The translations under genes were made by a program, and so were the position numbers. The notes beneath the pieces were generated by a model that was not told where the DNA came from, searched no databases, and saw nothing but the letters and a program-made list of their open reading frames with translations. Positions 45,656-57,229 of a stretch of DNA of 64,000 nucleotides are shown piece after piece. The DNA is taken from NCBI GenBank assembly GCA_934047225.1, contig OW203993.1, positions 22,520,069 to 22,584,068 of the forward strand, in the 5' to 3' direction. Positions within the stretch are counted from its first letter, which is position 1. Each line of letters starts with the position of its first letter. Source of the DNA: Ypsolopha sequella. Its lineage: Eukaryota > Arthropoda > Insecta > Lepidoptera > Ypsolophidae.

Positions 45656-46130
45656 AGCTACCAATGCTATTGCTATGTATGGCATGAGGGATGTGGCGAA
45701 ATGGTGGCAAACATTTTAGCATCTTGTTTGATAGACTTCTTGGAAAACCATGTGACCAATCTGAACTTGCCTACAATAAATTTTAGTGATGGTTGTGCGG
45801 CCCAAAATCGCAATGTGGTACTTACAAATGCACTGAAATACTTAAGTCAAAAACAACGTGTAACAATAACACAAAAATCTTGTCATACCCAGATGCAGTG
45901 TGGCACTGTTCACTCCCATATAGATAGTCAAAAAAGAACAGGGAACTTCATGTTCTTGCTGACTTTGCCAAGATTATTCAAGAAGCTTCATTGACACAAA
46001 ATTATAAAGTGAAGTATGTTGACTGGACTTTCTTTTTAAACTATGAAAATTCTTTGGATTACTTAAAATCGGTAAGACCAGGTAAAAAGCCAGAATCTGA
46101 AAGCGATAAGGTGATGATCCAAACCTGATG
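45656..46130 (+). pseudogene. DUF7869-like gene remnant, third locus
   Basis: It contains TINFSDGCAAQNRNVVLTNA, the counterpart of LFADGCGGQNKSS in the gene at 2365-4521, preceded by LASCLIDFLENHV. After shifts it goes on with YKVKYVDWTFFLNYENSL and PGKKPESESDKVM. It is diverged from the other copy and belongs to another subfamily. At least two frameshifts are present. Confidence 0.6.
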
Positions 46131-47354
46131 CGCTAGTTTAGTACAAAATAAATTTCGACGAAGAATGGTTAGAACTGCTACAAAGAGTAAAGTCTCTTAA
46201 TACCAATTTAGATACCTTTTTATTCTGGACCTCTACTGAGCAATAAAAAGAATTTTGATGACCTTCAATCACGTAAGTCTGTAATAATAAAAGAACACCA
46301 ATCTCTTTACAATTATTTATTCCACAAGATTAAAATTTAGAAGTAAAATATTGTTTCTTTACCACGTCTTTGAGGCTTCTGATTTTATAGTATGTTAACG
46401 ACAGTATTGTTTTTTTTTCTGTAAAGTTTGTGCAAAGTCTGAGATTTGTGACTTTATAATAAACGTTTTTTATCACGAAGACAAGAAATCAAAATGGGCG
46501 GGTGGGCCGAGTTGACGACTTAGCGTCGGAGTATATCCACAATAGCTCAGTAAGGCAAACTGTGGCAATACTGCTTCAATTATAGGTGGGGTAGAATTAG
46601 AGCAGCTCTAACCCATTACTGCATTACTATGTAGAAAACGAACTGCTTTTATAATATATTGAAGTGTATTAGGATTTTACAGCATTTAGGGTGATTTTGC
46701 ATGATATAGCCAAAGCACTGGAGACTCGCAAAAGTGGTCAGGGCCAAGGTCAAACGACCCTTTGTGTGAAAAGTGCAAAATTAAATTTAAGCTTCTCTGC
46801 CAACGGCAGCAGGCCGTGGTGCACCCAAGCCCCTATGCCCCTACCAGTGCCGAGCACGCTCACCCAGCCTGGCCGACGACGCGGTTGCTGCTATCCTATC
46901 ACCCAGCCTGGCCGACAAGGTGCACTAGCACTCTAAAACGGCAGCATCTTGTCATAGCATCGAACAACCTGCATAGCTGACAACAAAAACCAACACGGCT
47001 TTCTACTTTTTCCACTTGTTTTAAATTTAATTGTAAGACACCTCTATATTATTTACTCTTTACTGGTCTCCCCCAAAACCAGAAATGTTTATATCATTTC
47101 TACTCAATTTTAGTTTAGTTTGGTCTGGCGGCTATGGGTGATACATCCAGTCTTCGGTAGACCAAAGACTTCTAGGGTTGACCAAATTTTCAACTTTTTC
47201 GTTTTTGCCACATATTTAAAAAACATGTACGGTAATTTCAATTTACGCCCTAAGTTTTGTTTAAAAATATGATAAAAAATGTTCATTCGTTTAAAGCTAC
47301 AGATAACACATTGAAGGGCTAGTTGAAAATTCGGCCAATACCTACTCCTGTTTC
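46131..47354. other. Intergenic sequence
   Basis: No gene supported. At 46850-46925 a direct repeat TCACCCAGCCTGGCCGAC occurs twice in a GC-richer patch. The rest is AT-rich. Confidence 0.4.
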
Positions 47355-48487
47355 TATACTTTTTGTGTTCATTTAATTTTAAGGTCACACACACATAAAC
47401 TCAGTATTTAGGGTACAAACATTCGGTTTTGCATTGTTTATGTAATTTCCCCACCGTTTCCACTACTATAATTTTAAGGTTTTCTTTAGTTTTTTGTTTT
47501 GATTTTTTATTTTGTTGCATCTGCCTTTTTAATGTAATTATCCTTCTCGAGCTCACGCCGACTGTTCATTTAGTTTTAAGGTCACTCAATTATTTTAAAA
47601 TGCACACACAACGAACTCAGTATTTAGGGTACATACATTCGGCTTTGCATTGTTTATGTAATTTCCCCACTGTGTCCACTCCTATAATTTTAAGGTTTTC
47701 TTTAGTTTTTTGTTTTGATTTTTTATTTTGTTGCATCTGCCTTTTTAATGTAATTATCCTTCTCGAGCTCACGCCGACTGTTCATTTAGTTTTAAGGTCA
47801 CTCAATTATTTTAAAATGCACACACAACGAACTCAGTATTTAGGGTACATACATTCGGCTTTGCATTGTTTATGTAATTTCCCCACTGTGTCCACTCCTA
47901 TAATTTTAAGGTTTTCTTTAGTTTTTTGTTTTGATTTTTTATTTTGTTGCATCTGCCTTTTTAATGTAATTATCCTTCTCGAGCTCACGCCGACTGTTCA
48001 TTTAGTTTTAAGGTCACTCAATTATTTTAAAATGCACACACAACGAACTCAGTATTTAGGGTACATACATTCGGTTTTGCATTGTTTATGTAATTTCCCC
48101 ACTGTGTACACTCCTATAATTTTAAGGTTTTCTTTAGTTTTTTGTTTTGATTTTTTATTTTGTTGCATCTGCCTTTTTAATGTAATTATCCTTCTCGAGC
48201 TCACGCCGACTGTTCATTTAGTTTTAAGGTCACTCAATTATTTTAAAATGCACACACAACGAACTCAGTATTTAGGGTACATACATTCGGTTTTGCATTG
48301 TTTATGTAATTTCCCCACTGTGTACACTCCTATAATTTTAAGGTTTTCTTTAATTTTTTGTTTTGAATTTTTATTTTGTTGCATCTGCCTTTTTAATGTA
48401 ATTATCCTTCTCGAGTCCACTCCAAGTGTTCATTTAATTTTAAGGTCACTCAATTCTTTTATTATGCACACACACATTAACTCAGTA
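47355..48487 (+). repeat. Satellite, five units of exactly 216 bases
   Basis: The CGGYTTTGCATTGTTTATGT site recurs at 47424, 47640, 47856, 48072 and 48288, each 216 bases apart, with partial units on both sides. As 216 is 72 codons, an open frame runs through all units and into the gypsy RT. The encoded 72-residue unit is hydrophobic ([20 protein letters not shown]). No family match comes to mind, and I read the open frame as a side effect of the unit length. Confidence 0.9.
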
Positions 48488-50305
48488 CACCATATACGTA
48501 CTACGCCTGGGCCGCCAGTATCCAGTACGCCTCGTCGTCTGGCGCCGGACAAATTAAAGATTGCCAAGGCAGAGTTCAACACAATGTTACAGAATGGCAC
48601 CTGCAGGCCATCAGAGTCACCATGGTCTTCACCACTCCACCTGGCTCCGAAGAAAGACGACGGATGGCGACCGTGTGGCGATTACCGGATGCTTAACGCT
48701 CGAACAATCCCGGATATGTATCCAATCCGTCACATCCAGGATTTCGCACACAGCCTATCTGACTGTACGATCTTCTCTACCATTGATATGGTAAAAGCAT
48801 ACAATCAGATCCCTTTGAACCCTGAGGATATCGCGAAGACCGCTATAACGACGCCGTTCGGACTATACGAATTCCCTTACATGACGTTTGGGCTTCGTAA
48901 CGCCGGACAGACGTTTCAGCGCTTCGTCGACGAAATGCTCAGAGGGCTGGACTTCGTGTATGCTTACGTCGACGATATTTTGGTCTTTTCACAGGATCAA
49001 GAGACGCATAAGCAACATCTACATCAATTGTTTCGCAGGCTCAAGGACTTCGGCATGGTAGTGAATACAGCAAAGTGCGTCTTCGGCGTATCCAAGGTTA
49101 CCTTTCTCGGGTATCGCATAACAGCTGAAGGAACTACACCACTGCCCTCTAAGGTTGAGGCAATTCAGAGATTCCCTACGCCAAAAACAGTCAAAGAGTT
49201 GCGTCGTTTTTTGGGGATGCTCAACTTCTACCGCAGGTTTATTCCGGGTGCAGCCAAACATCAAGCACCCCTAAACGCCCTACTGACTGGCTCGGTGAAA
49301 GGTTCCCATCCCGTACATTTTTCCACACAGGAAACGGAAGCTTTCCAGGCGTGTAAAGACGGTCTTTGTCAAGCCGCTATGCTGGCTCACCCAGACTGCC
49401 ACGCGAAACTCGCTATAGTGACTGATGCGTCAGATAAAGCCATCGGCGCAGTGCTACAGCAGATGAAGCATGACGAGTGGCAGCCGTTAGCTTTCTTTTC
49501 ACGGAAGCTGAGCCCAGCACAGGTAAAATACTCGCCTTACGATCGTGAACTTTTGGCGATATACGAGAGTGTGAAGTACTTTCGACACATGGTGGAGGCC
49601 CGTGATTTTACGATCTATACAGATCACAAGCCTCTCACCTTTGCCTTCCATTCCCGTAAAGAGAATTGCTCCCCAACGACAGTTCAGACACCTAGACCTG
49701 ATAGCCCAATTTACTTCAGACATCAGGCACATCTCGGGTAAGAATAATGTCGTGGCGGATACACTTTCCCGTATCGACGAGATCTCGCAACCTGTCACCG
49801 CCGAGAAAATAGCTTCTGCTCAACTTGCTGACCAAGAGCTTGACCAAATACGAGGAGCAGGCTCATCACTACAGCTGGAGAAGGTAAAGATTCCTGGTTC
49901 TCAGAGTTATCTGTACTGCGATGTCAGTAGCACCACTCAGAGACCATTTATCCCCAAAGACCTACGCAAGCCAGTGTTTGACAGTCTCCACTCCTTGAGC
50001 CATCCTGGCGCGAATGCCACTGCAAAGTTGGTTGCAGAGCGTTACGTCTGGCCTGGGGTTAAGAAGGACTGCCGAGAATGGGTACGTAACTGCTTGGCTT
50101 GCCAACGCTCCAAGGTTACTCGCCACGTCTCCACTCTTCTAGGTAATTTCAAATTACCCCGGGCAAGGCTGGCATTTATTCATATAGACCTGATTGGCCC
50201 CTTACCACTATGCCAAGGTTTTCGCTATTGCCTCACAGCCGTCGATAGATTCACACGTTGGCCAGAAGCAATACCATTGGCTGATATGACAAGTAGGAGT
50301 CGGGT
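48488..50305 (+). pseudogene. Ty3/gypsy retrotransposon pol: RT, RNase H, partial integrase
   Basis: Starts abruptly after the satellite with [22 protein letters not shown] motifs are [41 protein letters not shown] and the catalytic [11 protein letters not shown]. RNase H has [15 protein letters not shown] and YTDHKPL. A frameshift near 49690 leads to the integrase: the zinc-binding LHSLSHPGANAT and CLACQRSK, then the first catalytic Asp in FIHIDLIGPLP. The frame is cut at about 50305, before the second Asp, by a minus-strand element. Gag and protease are missing and no LTR was found. The enzyme set would copy RNA to DNA and insert it; this fragment is dead. Confidence 0.9.
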
Positions 50306-51658
50306 AGTTAAGGATCGCTTCAACTTTTTCTGGGTCAGTCCGTAAACCATTTGCGTCCACAACATATCCCAAGTATTTGAGCTGACTACGGAAAAACTTA
50401 CACTTCTCTAGGTTAACTGTTAAGTTTGCGTGTTTCAGCTTTTCAAGGACACGTAATAACAGTGACACGTGCTCCTCAAAAGAGCTGGTAATGATGACAA
50501 TGTCATCCATATATGCAAATGTTTTGAGGTCAAAATCACCGAATAACATATCAACCAGCCTTTGCTGAGTTGCAGGAGCATTGGTTAAACCAAAGGCTGT
50601 AGTTTTAAATCGAAGAGTACCACGTCCGGGAATATAAAATGCCGTCTTGTCTCGGTCTTCAGGCGCTATCAAAATCTGCCAAAATGCTTTAGACAAATCA
50701 ATACTGCTTAGAAACTTGGCATCACGTAAATTGTCCAGTATTTCTGAAACGTAAGGCAAATTGTACGCATCTCGCTTAGTGACAGAATTTAATTTACGGC
50801 TGTCTAAACAAAACCGAGGCTGTCCATTCTTTTTATGTACAATGAGCACAGGAGAAGACCAGGCACTTTCACAGCGCTCAACCACATCCAGATCCAGCAT
50901 CTCATCAACCTGCTCCTGTAAAATCCGTTGTTTTTCAGGTGATAACCTGTAATAGCGCTGTCGTATCGGTTGCGCGTCACCTGTTTCGATACGGTGCGTA
51001 ATTAAATTGGTTCTCCCTAAACCCTTCATCTCCATTGAGATATCTTTAAATTGCTGCACGATATTATAAGCAATCAACCTTTGCGCGTCATCTAAATTAT
51101 TGTAGGACTGCAAAAAATGTCGGTTGAATCTACTTTAATCTCTGCCAAGGAAGTATTTGATAAAGTTACACTACCCAAATACTTGGGGCAGATTCTAAAA
51201 GCACGCCAAAAGTCTATACCTAGGATAAATGAGGTATCTACCTCAGGTATGACGTGAGTTTTAATTATATGGAAACGATTCTCAAATGTTATTGGCAAAT
51301 TTATGTAACCTATACTTTTAATGGATTCCCCACCTGCAGTAGTAATAGTAATACGTTTATCGTCAATTACCTTCAAACCGTGTTCCAGTAAGACTTTATG
51401 ACTACCATTACCTAGTAAAGTTATCGCTGATCTAGAATCCAACAATCCACAAGCTGTAATATAATTTACTTTAACAGAAACGTAGGGTCTATTATCATTA
51501 AAAGGCTTAGCATCCATAATTGTGGAGACCCTATAGCAATTAAAAAATCTTTCAATAAAATCGAGCCAAGTATTCCACTCGATAGCATCGAATTTTGAGG
51601 CACAATTCTGGGAAATTAGTTTTTTGAAGTAGACGGATTGTTTGTAGGTGCCTGACAT
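50300..51658 (-). pseudogene. Second Ty3/gypsy element: protease and partial RT
   Basis: The protease region (51658-51092) has ITACGLLDSRSAITLLGNG; the usual catalytic D-S/T-G reads DSR here, so the active site is altered. A one-base shift in a T6 run near 51110 leads to the RT frame with SPVLIVHKKNGQPRFCLDSR, FLSSIDLSKAFWQI, AFGLTNAPATQQRLVD and catalytic FAYMDDIVIIT. The frame ends at ILNYPTPT and is cut at about 50300, where it meets the opposite-strand element tail to tail. RNase H and integrase are missing. Confidence 0.85.
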
Positions 51659-52995
51659 TCAGGACAATCCGGATACTTGACACCCTTGTGACCACATTTA
51701 AAACACAACAAGGACCTATTTGGGTTTCTGCATTGGCGGAGATTGTGCGAATTCTCCCGACATCTAGGACAAAACAAAAGTTTTTCGGCATCAATTGCAT
51801 GTACAATATGTACATATTCCTCATTGTTAGTTTTATAAGGATTATATTTATTTAAGTTATAAGAATTATTTTGATTGTAATTATAATTTTTATTCTGGAA
51901 ATTCTTATTATTATACGAATTGTTATAGTTCGGTTTCTTTCCCGAACAATTCGAATTCGAATACGCGAATTCAGGAGGCAATGTTTCACGTGTTACACCA
52001 ACAGGTTCGCGGAAATGAGTAAGACGAGATTGAAAAGTCTCGTAATTGCGGCAAAGAGTTCTTAATTGCTCTATAGTAGTAATTTCAGTTGAAGAAGCAA
52101 GTGTACTCGCGTAGCACGGGCGAATATTATGCAATAATATTTCAAGTGTGTCTTCTTCTGACAAGGTTTTAGATAATCGCGTAAACATACCAAACATGAT
52201 GGATAAATATATTGTTATATTCTCTGAGACGCCCTGAGTTCGGCTACGAATTTCATCTAAAAGTCGGTAATCAAAATCTGATTTATCAAAATCCTGTTTC
52301 AGTAAAACTTTAAGATCGCTCCAAGACGACACTTGATCCTTTACGCTCCTAAACCAGTGTAGTGCTTTGTCTGTAAATATTTCGGTAGCATATGACAGAA
52401 GCTTAGAATCTGATATACTTCTTGCCTTGCAAAATTCAGAGACGCGTTCAATAAAAGCACGTACGCAAGTATCGCCATTAAATCTTAATTTGCCTAAATC
52501 AGCCAAACCTCCGCGGTCACAAGAAACATTTATCACGGGAATTACAGTTTGGTCAACCGATGTCTCCTGAGATGAAGAAGGTGAAACCGAAAGAGTGTCG
52601 ACTCCCCTCTCTAAGAACGTCTTAAATTGACCGGCAAGGTTTTTATACAATGTCAAGGTATCTTTATATAGTGCTTTATGCTCCTCCGAAGGAACAATCC
52701 GATGAATTCTATGATAAAGATGGTTAAGTAAGTTCTCAGTACGCTTAACAAGTGCTATATCTGGTTGAGGATCTTCAAGATTCTGTTCCACTTTACCTAA
52801 GACCTCTAAACAACCCGTAAGATCTTCCACTACTTCGAAAGGGGACTCCAAAATTTCCTCGGATGGATATCCAGCCGCCAATTTAACTATTTGTTTTCGC
52901 AAATCAGATACTTTAGAACCAGGTGTAGTTCCTCTGATTGCAACTTCGTACTCAAGTTCCGACTTTTGGAGTGACAGAAACTTAATGGGATACAT
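51616..52995 (-). CDS. Ty3/gypsy Gag with two zinc knuckles
   Basis: From the ATG at 52995 the frame is open for about 460 codons. The middle has a capsid-like region (LRFNGDTCVRAFIERVSEF, FTDKALHWFRSV), then an Asn/Tyr-rich linker, and two Cys clusters, CPRCRENSHNLRQC (CX2CX4HX4C) and CFKCGHKGVKYPDC. The second lacks the His at the expected place. Gag overlaps the protease frame by about 40 bases in another register, as in elements that use ribosomal frameshifting to make Gag-Pol. The longer open frame reaching 53130 has a hydrophobic leader that I think is not translated. Gag would package the element RNA into particles in the cytoplasm. Confidence 0.8.
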   Translation of the reverse strand: MYPIKFLSLQKSELEYEVAIRGTTPGSKVSDLRKQIVKLAAGYPSEEILESPFEVVEDLTGCLEVLGKVEQNLEDPQPDIALVKRTENLLNHLYHRIHRIVPSEEHKALYKDTLTLYKNLAGQFKTFLERGVDTLSVSPSSSQETSVDQTVIPVINVSCDRGGLADLGKLRFNGDTCVRAFIERVSEFCKARSISDSKLLSYATEIFTDKALHWFRSVKDQVSSWSDLKVLLKQDFDKSDFDYRLLDEIRSRTQGVSENITIYLSIMFGMFTRLSKTLSEEDTLEILLHNIRPCYASTLASSTEITTIEQLRTLCRNYETFQSRLTHFREPVGVTRETLPPEFAYSNSNCSGKKPNYNNSYNNKNFQNKNYNYNQNNSYNLNKYNPYKTNNEEYVHIVHAIDAEKLLFCPRCRENSHNLRQCRNPNRSLLCFKCGHKGVKYPDCPECQAPTNNPSTSKN

Positions 52996-53597
52996 TTTCG
53001 TTAAACAAAAAAATTTTACTATCGACAGAATAAAAAAAATATATAAGAAAGAAAAAAAAATCTTATGAGTCACGATAACCCCAACTAGTAGAATAAATGG
53101 TGAACAGCACTTAAAATAACCCACTAGCAACTAAAATAATAATTCAAAACAACAACAATATTAATTAATAATTGGCATAAATACTCCGTCCTGTTACAAA
53201 ATTAAATACAATGTCTAGAACGCTTGGTTTTGTCGATTTATAAAATTATTACCAACAAAAATATTATTATTGATAGAAAAATAATCAACAAAAAAAAATG
53301 CTAATAAAAATTAACAACTAATGTGTACGTGGTTAAACAAAAATTAAACATGTAAATAATTAATACAAATTACATAATAATTAAAATTGAGATGACTTTT
53401 GTGCTGTCAGTACTTTTATGTACGACACAAATTTGAAAATTTATACAAAAGCTCAAGTAATGTACGTAACGAATAACATCAAATAAATATTACCATGTAC
53501 ACATAAGCTGTAAAAGCGAAAATAAAAAAAAAAAATGAGCGTTTAACAAAAAAAACAACACACCAACAACAAACCAGCGGGCCTATTATGTATTTCT

Positions 53598-53788
53598 AGT
53601 TGCCTTCTGGACTGGGTGTCTATTATCAAAAACATAGATATACTATCGAATTCCGATTGTCTAAGGATATGTTTGCACTTGAAGTGACGACACAGTTCGT
53701 AAATAGTTCAATACCCACTAAAAGCAATTTTGAAAGTTTAGTTTTTATCTATGTTTTTGACGATAGGCACCCTGTGCAGTTGGCAACT
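53598..53788. mobile_element. MITE in the leader of the gypsy element
   Basis: AGTTGCCTTCTGGACTGGGT at the left and AGTTGCCAACTGCACAGGGT on the other strand at the right form TIRs of about 45 bases, extending through TCAAAAACATAGAT. The element is about 190 bases long. It lies between the primer-binding site and gag, so it inserted into the gypsy leader. Confidence 0.8.
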
Positions 53789-53837
53789 TAAGATACAGAA
53801 TAGGGGGGGCAGGAATAAGGAACCAAACTTATTTTAA

Positions 53838-53853
53838 CCACGTTTAGGCGCCA
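53838..53853 (-). promoter_or_regulatory. Primer-binding site of the minus-strand gypsy element
   Basis: On the minus strand TGGCGCCTAAACGTGG directly follows the LTR end GACGTCACAC. The TGGCGCC start is usual for tRNA-primed gypsy elements. It fixes the inner border of the LTR. Confidence 0.75.
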
Positions 53854-54370
53854 GTGTGACGTCCCTACCTGTCTATCCCTAAATTAGGGTAGGGATAAAT
53901 AAATTGGTAGACGAGGCAGGAGTCCGTTAATAAAAAAAAATATATATATTTAAAAAAATAATAATAATAATAAAATCGGGCCGAAATAAGTTTGATCCCC
54001 AGAGATGGTTTCAGTCCGCACTTCCCTGTAGCCGCGGGCGGTCTTCAGCCGAAGGTACGTGGGATTTGCTGGGAGGGGCGGCGGCGCGAGTCGGAATCCT
54101 AGCGACCGGCGACGTTGCGGTGTGGCGATCTTCGTGTGGAAGGAGTAGGCCCTTCAAAGACAGGTCCCAAATTTCAATTGGCGTATTCATTCGCCTTAAA
54201 AGCCGTATCGTTGTTCCCTGCAAATCCGAGTTGGGGAACAAAGGAAATCCAATAATGAGTCACACACAAATAAATAATGTCCTGGTATTATTCCAGCAAT
54301 ATTAATTACTAAAGGTATTTATGTTGTACCCTTTTAACAATAAAAAATAACATATAACTAGGTCCCGACA
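53854..54370 (-). repeat. 5' LTR of the minus-strand gypsy element
   Basis: From TGTCGGGACCTAG (minus strand, from 54370) to CACAC next to the primer-binding site. The TGTC...CACA ends are LTR-like. The middle part is GC-rich (GCGGCGGCGCGAGTCGGAAT on the plus strand). No 3' LTR copy is in the window, so the outer border is a best estimate; another TGTT start near 54552 is possible. Confidence 0.55.
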
Positions 54371-54836
54371 ATTATATTTTACGGCAATTATAGTGACCGT
54401 TATTTAGTTGTCGCGTTGGAAGCTCGAGACCCGAGAGTGGAATGTGTGGCGAGTTCCGGCCGGGCGGCGCGCCGCGGCGCCGACGGCCGCGTCATCGAGG
54501 CGCGAGAACAACGAACAGATTTGCGGGTACCGCTCGCAATAAAAATATGAACAATTAGGTTATGTACATTTTAAAATGAATTGAATTAATTGTTTTAATA
54601 TTTATTGATATAGCATTCTGTAAATAATAATAATTAATTGAACTACTTTGTAAACATTTATTTATAATTGTAATTTTAAGATGTACATACTTATTAGTTT
54701 AAAGAATTAATACTTTACTATGGAACGTTAACAAGTGCAACGTTACAGCTTTAATTTTGATTTCTTTAACATCTTTAGTTTTTTCATAATATTGAAGTCG
54801 CTAAAAGTAAGATAATTTCAGTTAAGAATAGTAGAT
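54371..54836. other. CpG-rich patch followed by AT-rich sequence
   Basis: 54415-54535 is very CpG-rich (GGGCGGCGCGCCGCGGCGCC), then AT-rich. It could be a promoter or part of a retroelement. No gene is supported. Confidence 0.35.
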
Positions 54837-55683
54837 TCATTTCAAATTTTGTAACATATAGTTGTACCTACTCATTGGAGACATTACATTTGCTTTGGCA
54901 ACATTCTCTTTAGATCGCTGTTTGAGTTTCTCATAAAGATGGAGTTGTTGCCATGACCTGAAGCCACTGGAAGCGACAGCATTGTACTGCTGACAAACAG
55001 AGTCCCCAACTTCACGCTTCTTTAAAATCATGCTGGCATTGGTTTCCTTGTTTTCGATTATATGCGCGCCGGGTTGGAGCGCACTCTTGCGTCAGCGTTC
55101 TGCGGGGACGCGCGCTTTGATATGTGCATCTAAGAACGCCATTATTGGTGCAGTGAGAGAATGGCAAGCAAGCCCGCTCCATAAACTATGGCGAAAGTAC
55201 CACACAAGCTTTGCTTCTTAATTTGTAAAAAATAATTGTTGTTCGTGTATTTTTTTTTTGGTCGTGTTTTTGTTCGTGTTTAAATCTAATCTAATCTTAT
55301 ATTATTTAATTGAATGTTATTCCTCTAATCTTAACTTATTTAATTGTAATTTTGGACTTTTGTCTGGTAAATAAAGAATTTATTTATTTATTTATTTATT
55401 ATATTCTGGTACCTAAAAGAAACATACTTACAGTTTATTTGGAACATAATAATGAATAACCAAGTAAGTAGGTATACCTAGAAAATAAATTAAAATCATT
55501 TTATAGTAAGAATCTGGGTTTTCTATAATAATTATGAAAGTAAAGTAATGGTACAAATACACGGAACATAGTAATAATATTATACGTAATTAACGTAATA
55601 CGTACTCACTATTTTACCAGTCCTAGGAGAATGTCTTTCTCCGCCATAGTATAATTACAACCACGTTTCTTTCTTTCTTCCAT
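54837..55683 (-). pseudogene. Myb/SANT-like DNA-binding protein gene cut by a LINE
   Basis: Exon 1 (55683-55610) encodes MEERKKRGCNYTMAEKDILL and ends at TA|GTGAGT. Exon 2 starts after TTTCTTTTAG at 55408, is split by a LINE (55064-55393), and continues with IIENKETNASMILKKREVGD, then CQQYNAVASSGFRSWQQL and LYEKLKQRSKENVA. The order matches the Myb/SANT-like DNA-binding domain (Myb_DNA-bind_5 type), often linked to transposons. The two exons as read would create TAG at the joint, so the splice site may be mutated, or my acceptor is off by a few bases. The C-terminus beyond 54837 is missing. Confidence 0.6.
55064..55393 (+). mobile_element. 5'-truncated Jockey-type LINE tail with 7 bp target duplication
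   Basis: ATTATAT flanks both sides (55057-55063 and 55394-55400). The short coding part ends with IIGAVREWQASPLHKLWRKY, and a 3' tail ends in (TTTA)n. It is inserted within exon 2 of the Myb/SANT-like gene, on the opposite strand. Confidence 0.8.
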
Positions 55684-56184
55684 ATTCCAAATAACTATCC
55701 AGAAAATTCCCTTACAAAATATTTTCAATTCAAGACGATAGAAAAAAATTCGCGCGCGCGATTTCAAAGTGTCACTCGCTCTCGGCTAGACGTTTCATTC
55801 TACGAAATCTTTTCTAGATTGTTTAATGTTCATTTAATTGATATGTTTTATTTTAAATATCAGAACATTGTGCATATGAATAGAATAGTGTATGAATCAA
55901 AACATGTATAATTCGATACAATTTTAAGGGGAATTACGTAGCAGAGTAAATATCAGAGAGCAGAGTTAATCAAGCAAGTTTGCGTAAATAGAGACATAGA
56001 TAATGTTGCCATGGACTTGCCAGGACTTAAATATTTGAGTGCTGCTTAGCTGATCATGCGTACTTATCGATTGAGTACTGGTTGTGTAGACCACTTAAAT
56101 TTGGGAGATGTTTAAATTTAAGAACCCTTCTGATTGGTGTATTTGAGAGACGTGTCAGTATTCGGCCGTAAGTCCATCACCTCA
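55684..56184. other. Sequence upstream of the Myb/SANT-like gene
   Basis: Mostly AT-rich with a CG patch GCGCGCGCGATTTCAAAGTG near 55752, which may be the promoter of the minus-strand gene. Nothing else seen. Confidence 0.35.
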
Positions 56185-57229
56185 AATGTATTTCGGGACC
56201 AAAAGGAACAACAGTAGAGGATTTGAAAGACTTACGTCCAATCAGTATTCTTCCTGTTCTTTCTAAAATTGTTGCAAGGGTTGTATGTACTCAGTTATCA
56301 ACTTACTTAAGAGTCAGAAAACGTTCTTCCCACTATGCAGTCTGGGTTCCGAGGTGGACATGGAACAGAAACGGCCCTTGCACACGTCACTGAAGAAATA
56401 ATAGAGGCATCTGGCACTGGTATAGGGAGTATTCTAGTGCTGCTAGACTTTTCCCGTGCTTTCGACTGTATTAATAAGAAACTGATTTTAGCTAAAATGG
56501 CCCATCATGGACTATCAAGTTCGGCATAATCTTGGTTTGAGTCTTATCTCACTGACAGGAAACAATTTGTACAAGTATGTTCGAATGAGGGTAATCTTGT
56601 CAACTCAGAGACAACAGACGTCACGCGTGGTTGCCCACAGGGCTCCATACCGAGTCCTTTGCTGTTTATCCTGTACACTGCTGACTTAATAAAAAACATA
56701 AAGCACTGTAAAATTACCCAGGTGTATTACTCTTTTAAACCTGATGACAAGAGTGAAGCTGTGGACAGGATTAATGAGGATCTAGACTTCTAGAGGGAAT
56801 TTGAAAATGGGCACAGGGAAGCACATTGATGTTGAAACCCAAAATATCTAAATTCATGATTTTTGGTACAAAGCACCAATTTGAAACGACCACAAATAAA
56901 AATCCAATCGTTATAATTGATAAAAAGCGCGTAATCTGGGGTTGGTTCTAGGTAGTGAACTTCGTTATGTTGAACACGTTAATGGAAAGGTGAGAAATGC
57001 ATTCTACAGGCTCAAAGTCTTATATACTATAAGACCGTATTTGACTGAGCAAGTTCGTACTTTACTCTCTGAAGCACTTGTGTTATCGCTCTTCAACTTT
57101 GGAGACGTAGTATATGGGCCGAGACTGTATGCTAAGACAGAACGTGCTATACAACATATTCAAAATGCGTGTTCACGTTTCTGTTTTGACATACCCAAAC
57201 GGGCCCACGTGACACCGTTTCTTAATTAA
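56185..57229 (+). pseudogene. Jockey/CR1-type LINE reverse transcriptase fragment
   Basis: Contains GPKGTTVEDLKDLRPISILP, SGFRGGHGTETALAHV, LDFSRAFDCINKK, GCPQGSIPSPLLFILYT, then VRNAFYRLKVL, LVLSLFNFGDVVYGP, IQNACSRFCFDIP and HVTPFLN. Several stops and shifts occur (near 56528, 56690, 56793 and 56935). The catalytic YADD-type motif is replaced by YYSFKPDD, so it is altered. The end at HVTPFLN abuts the minus-strand R2-like fragment. It is the same family as the LINE at 27255-28640. Confidence 0.8.

Noticed and set aside
46540..46620. tRNA-like AATAGCTCAGTAAGGCA as a tRNA or SINE head
   Set aside because: No B box at the right distance and no cloverleaf could be drawn.
47429..48480. Hydrophobic repeat protein as a real membrane protein
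   Set aside because: The frame is explained by a 216-base unit; no promoter, and it runs into a truncated gypsy RT.
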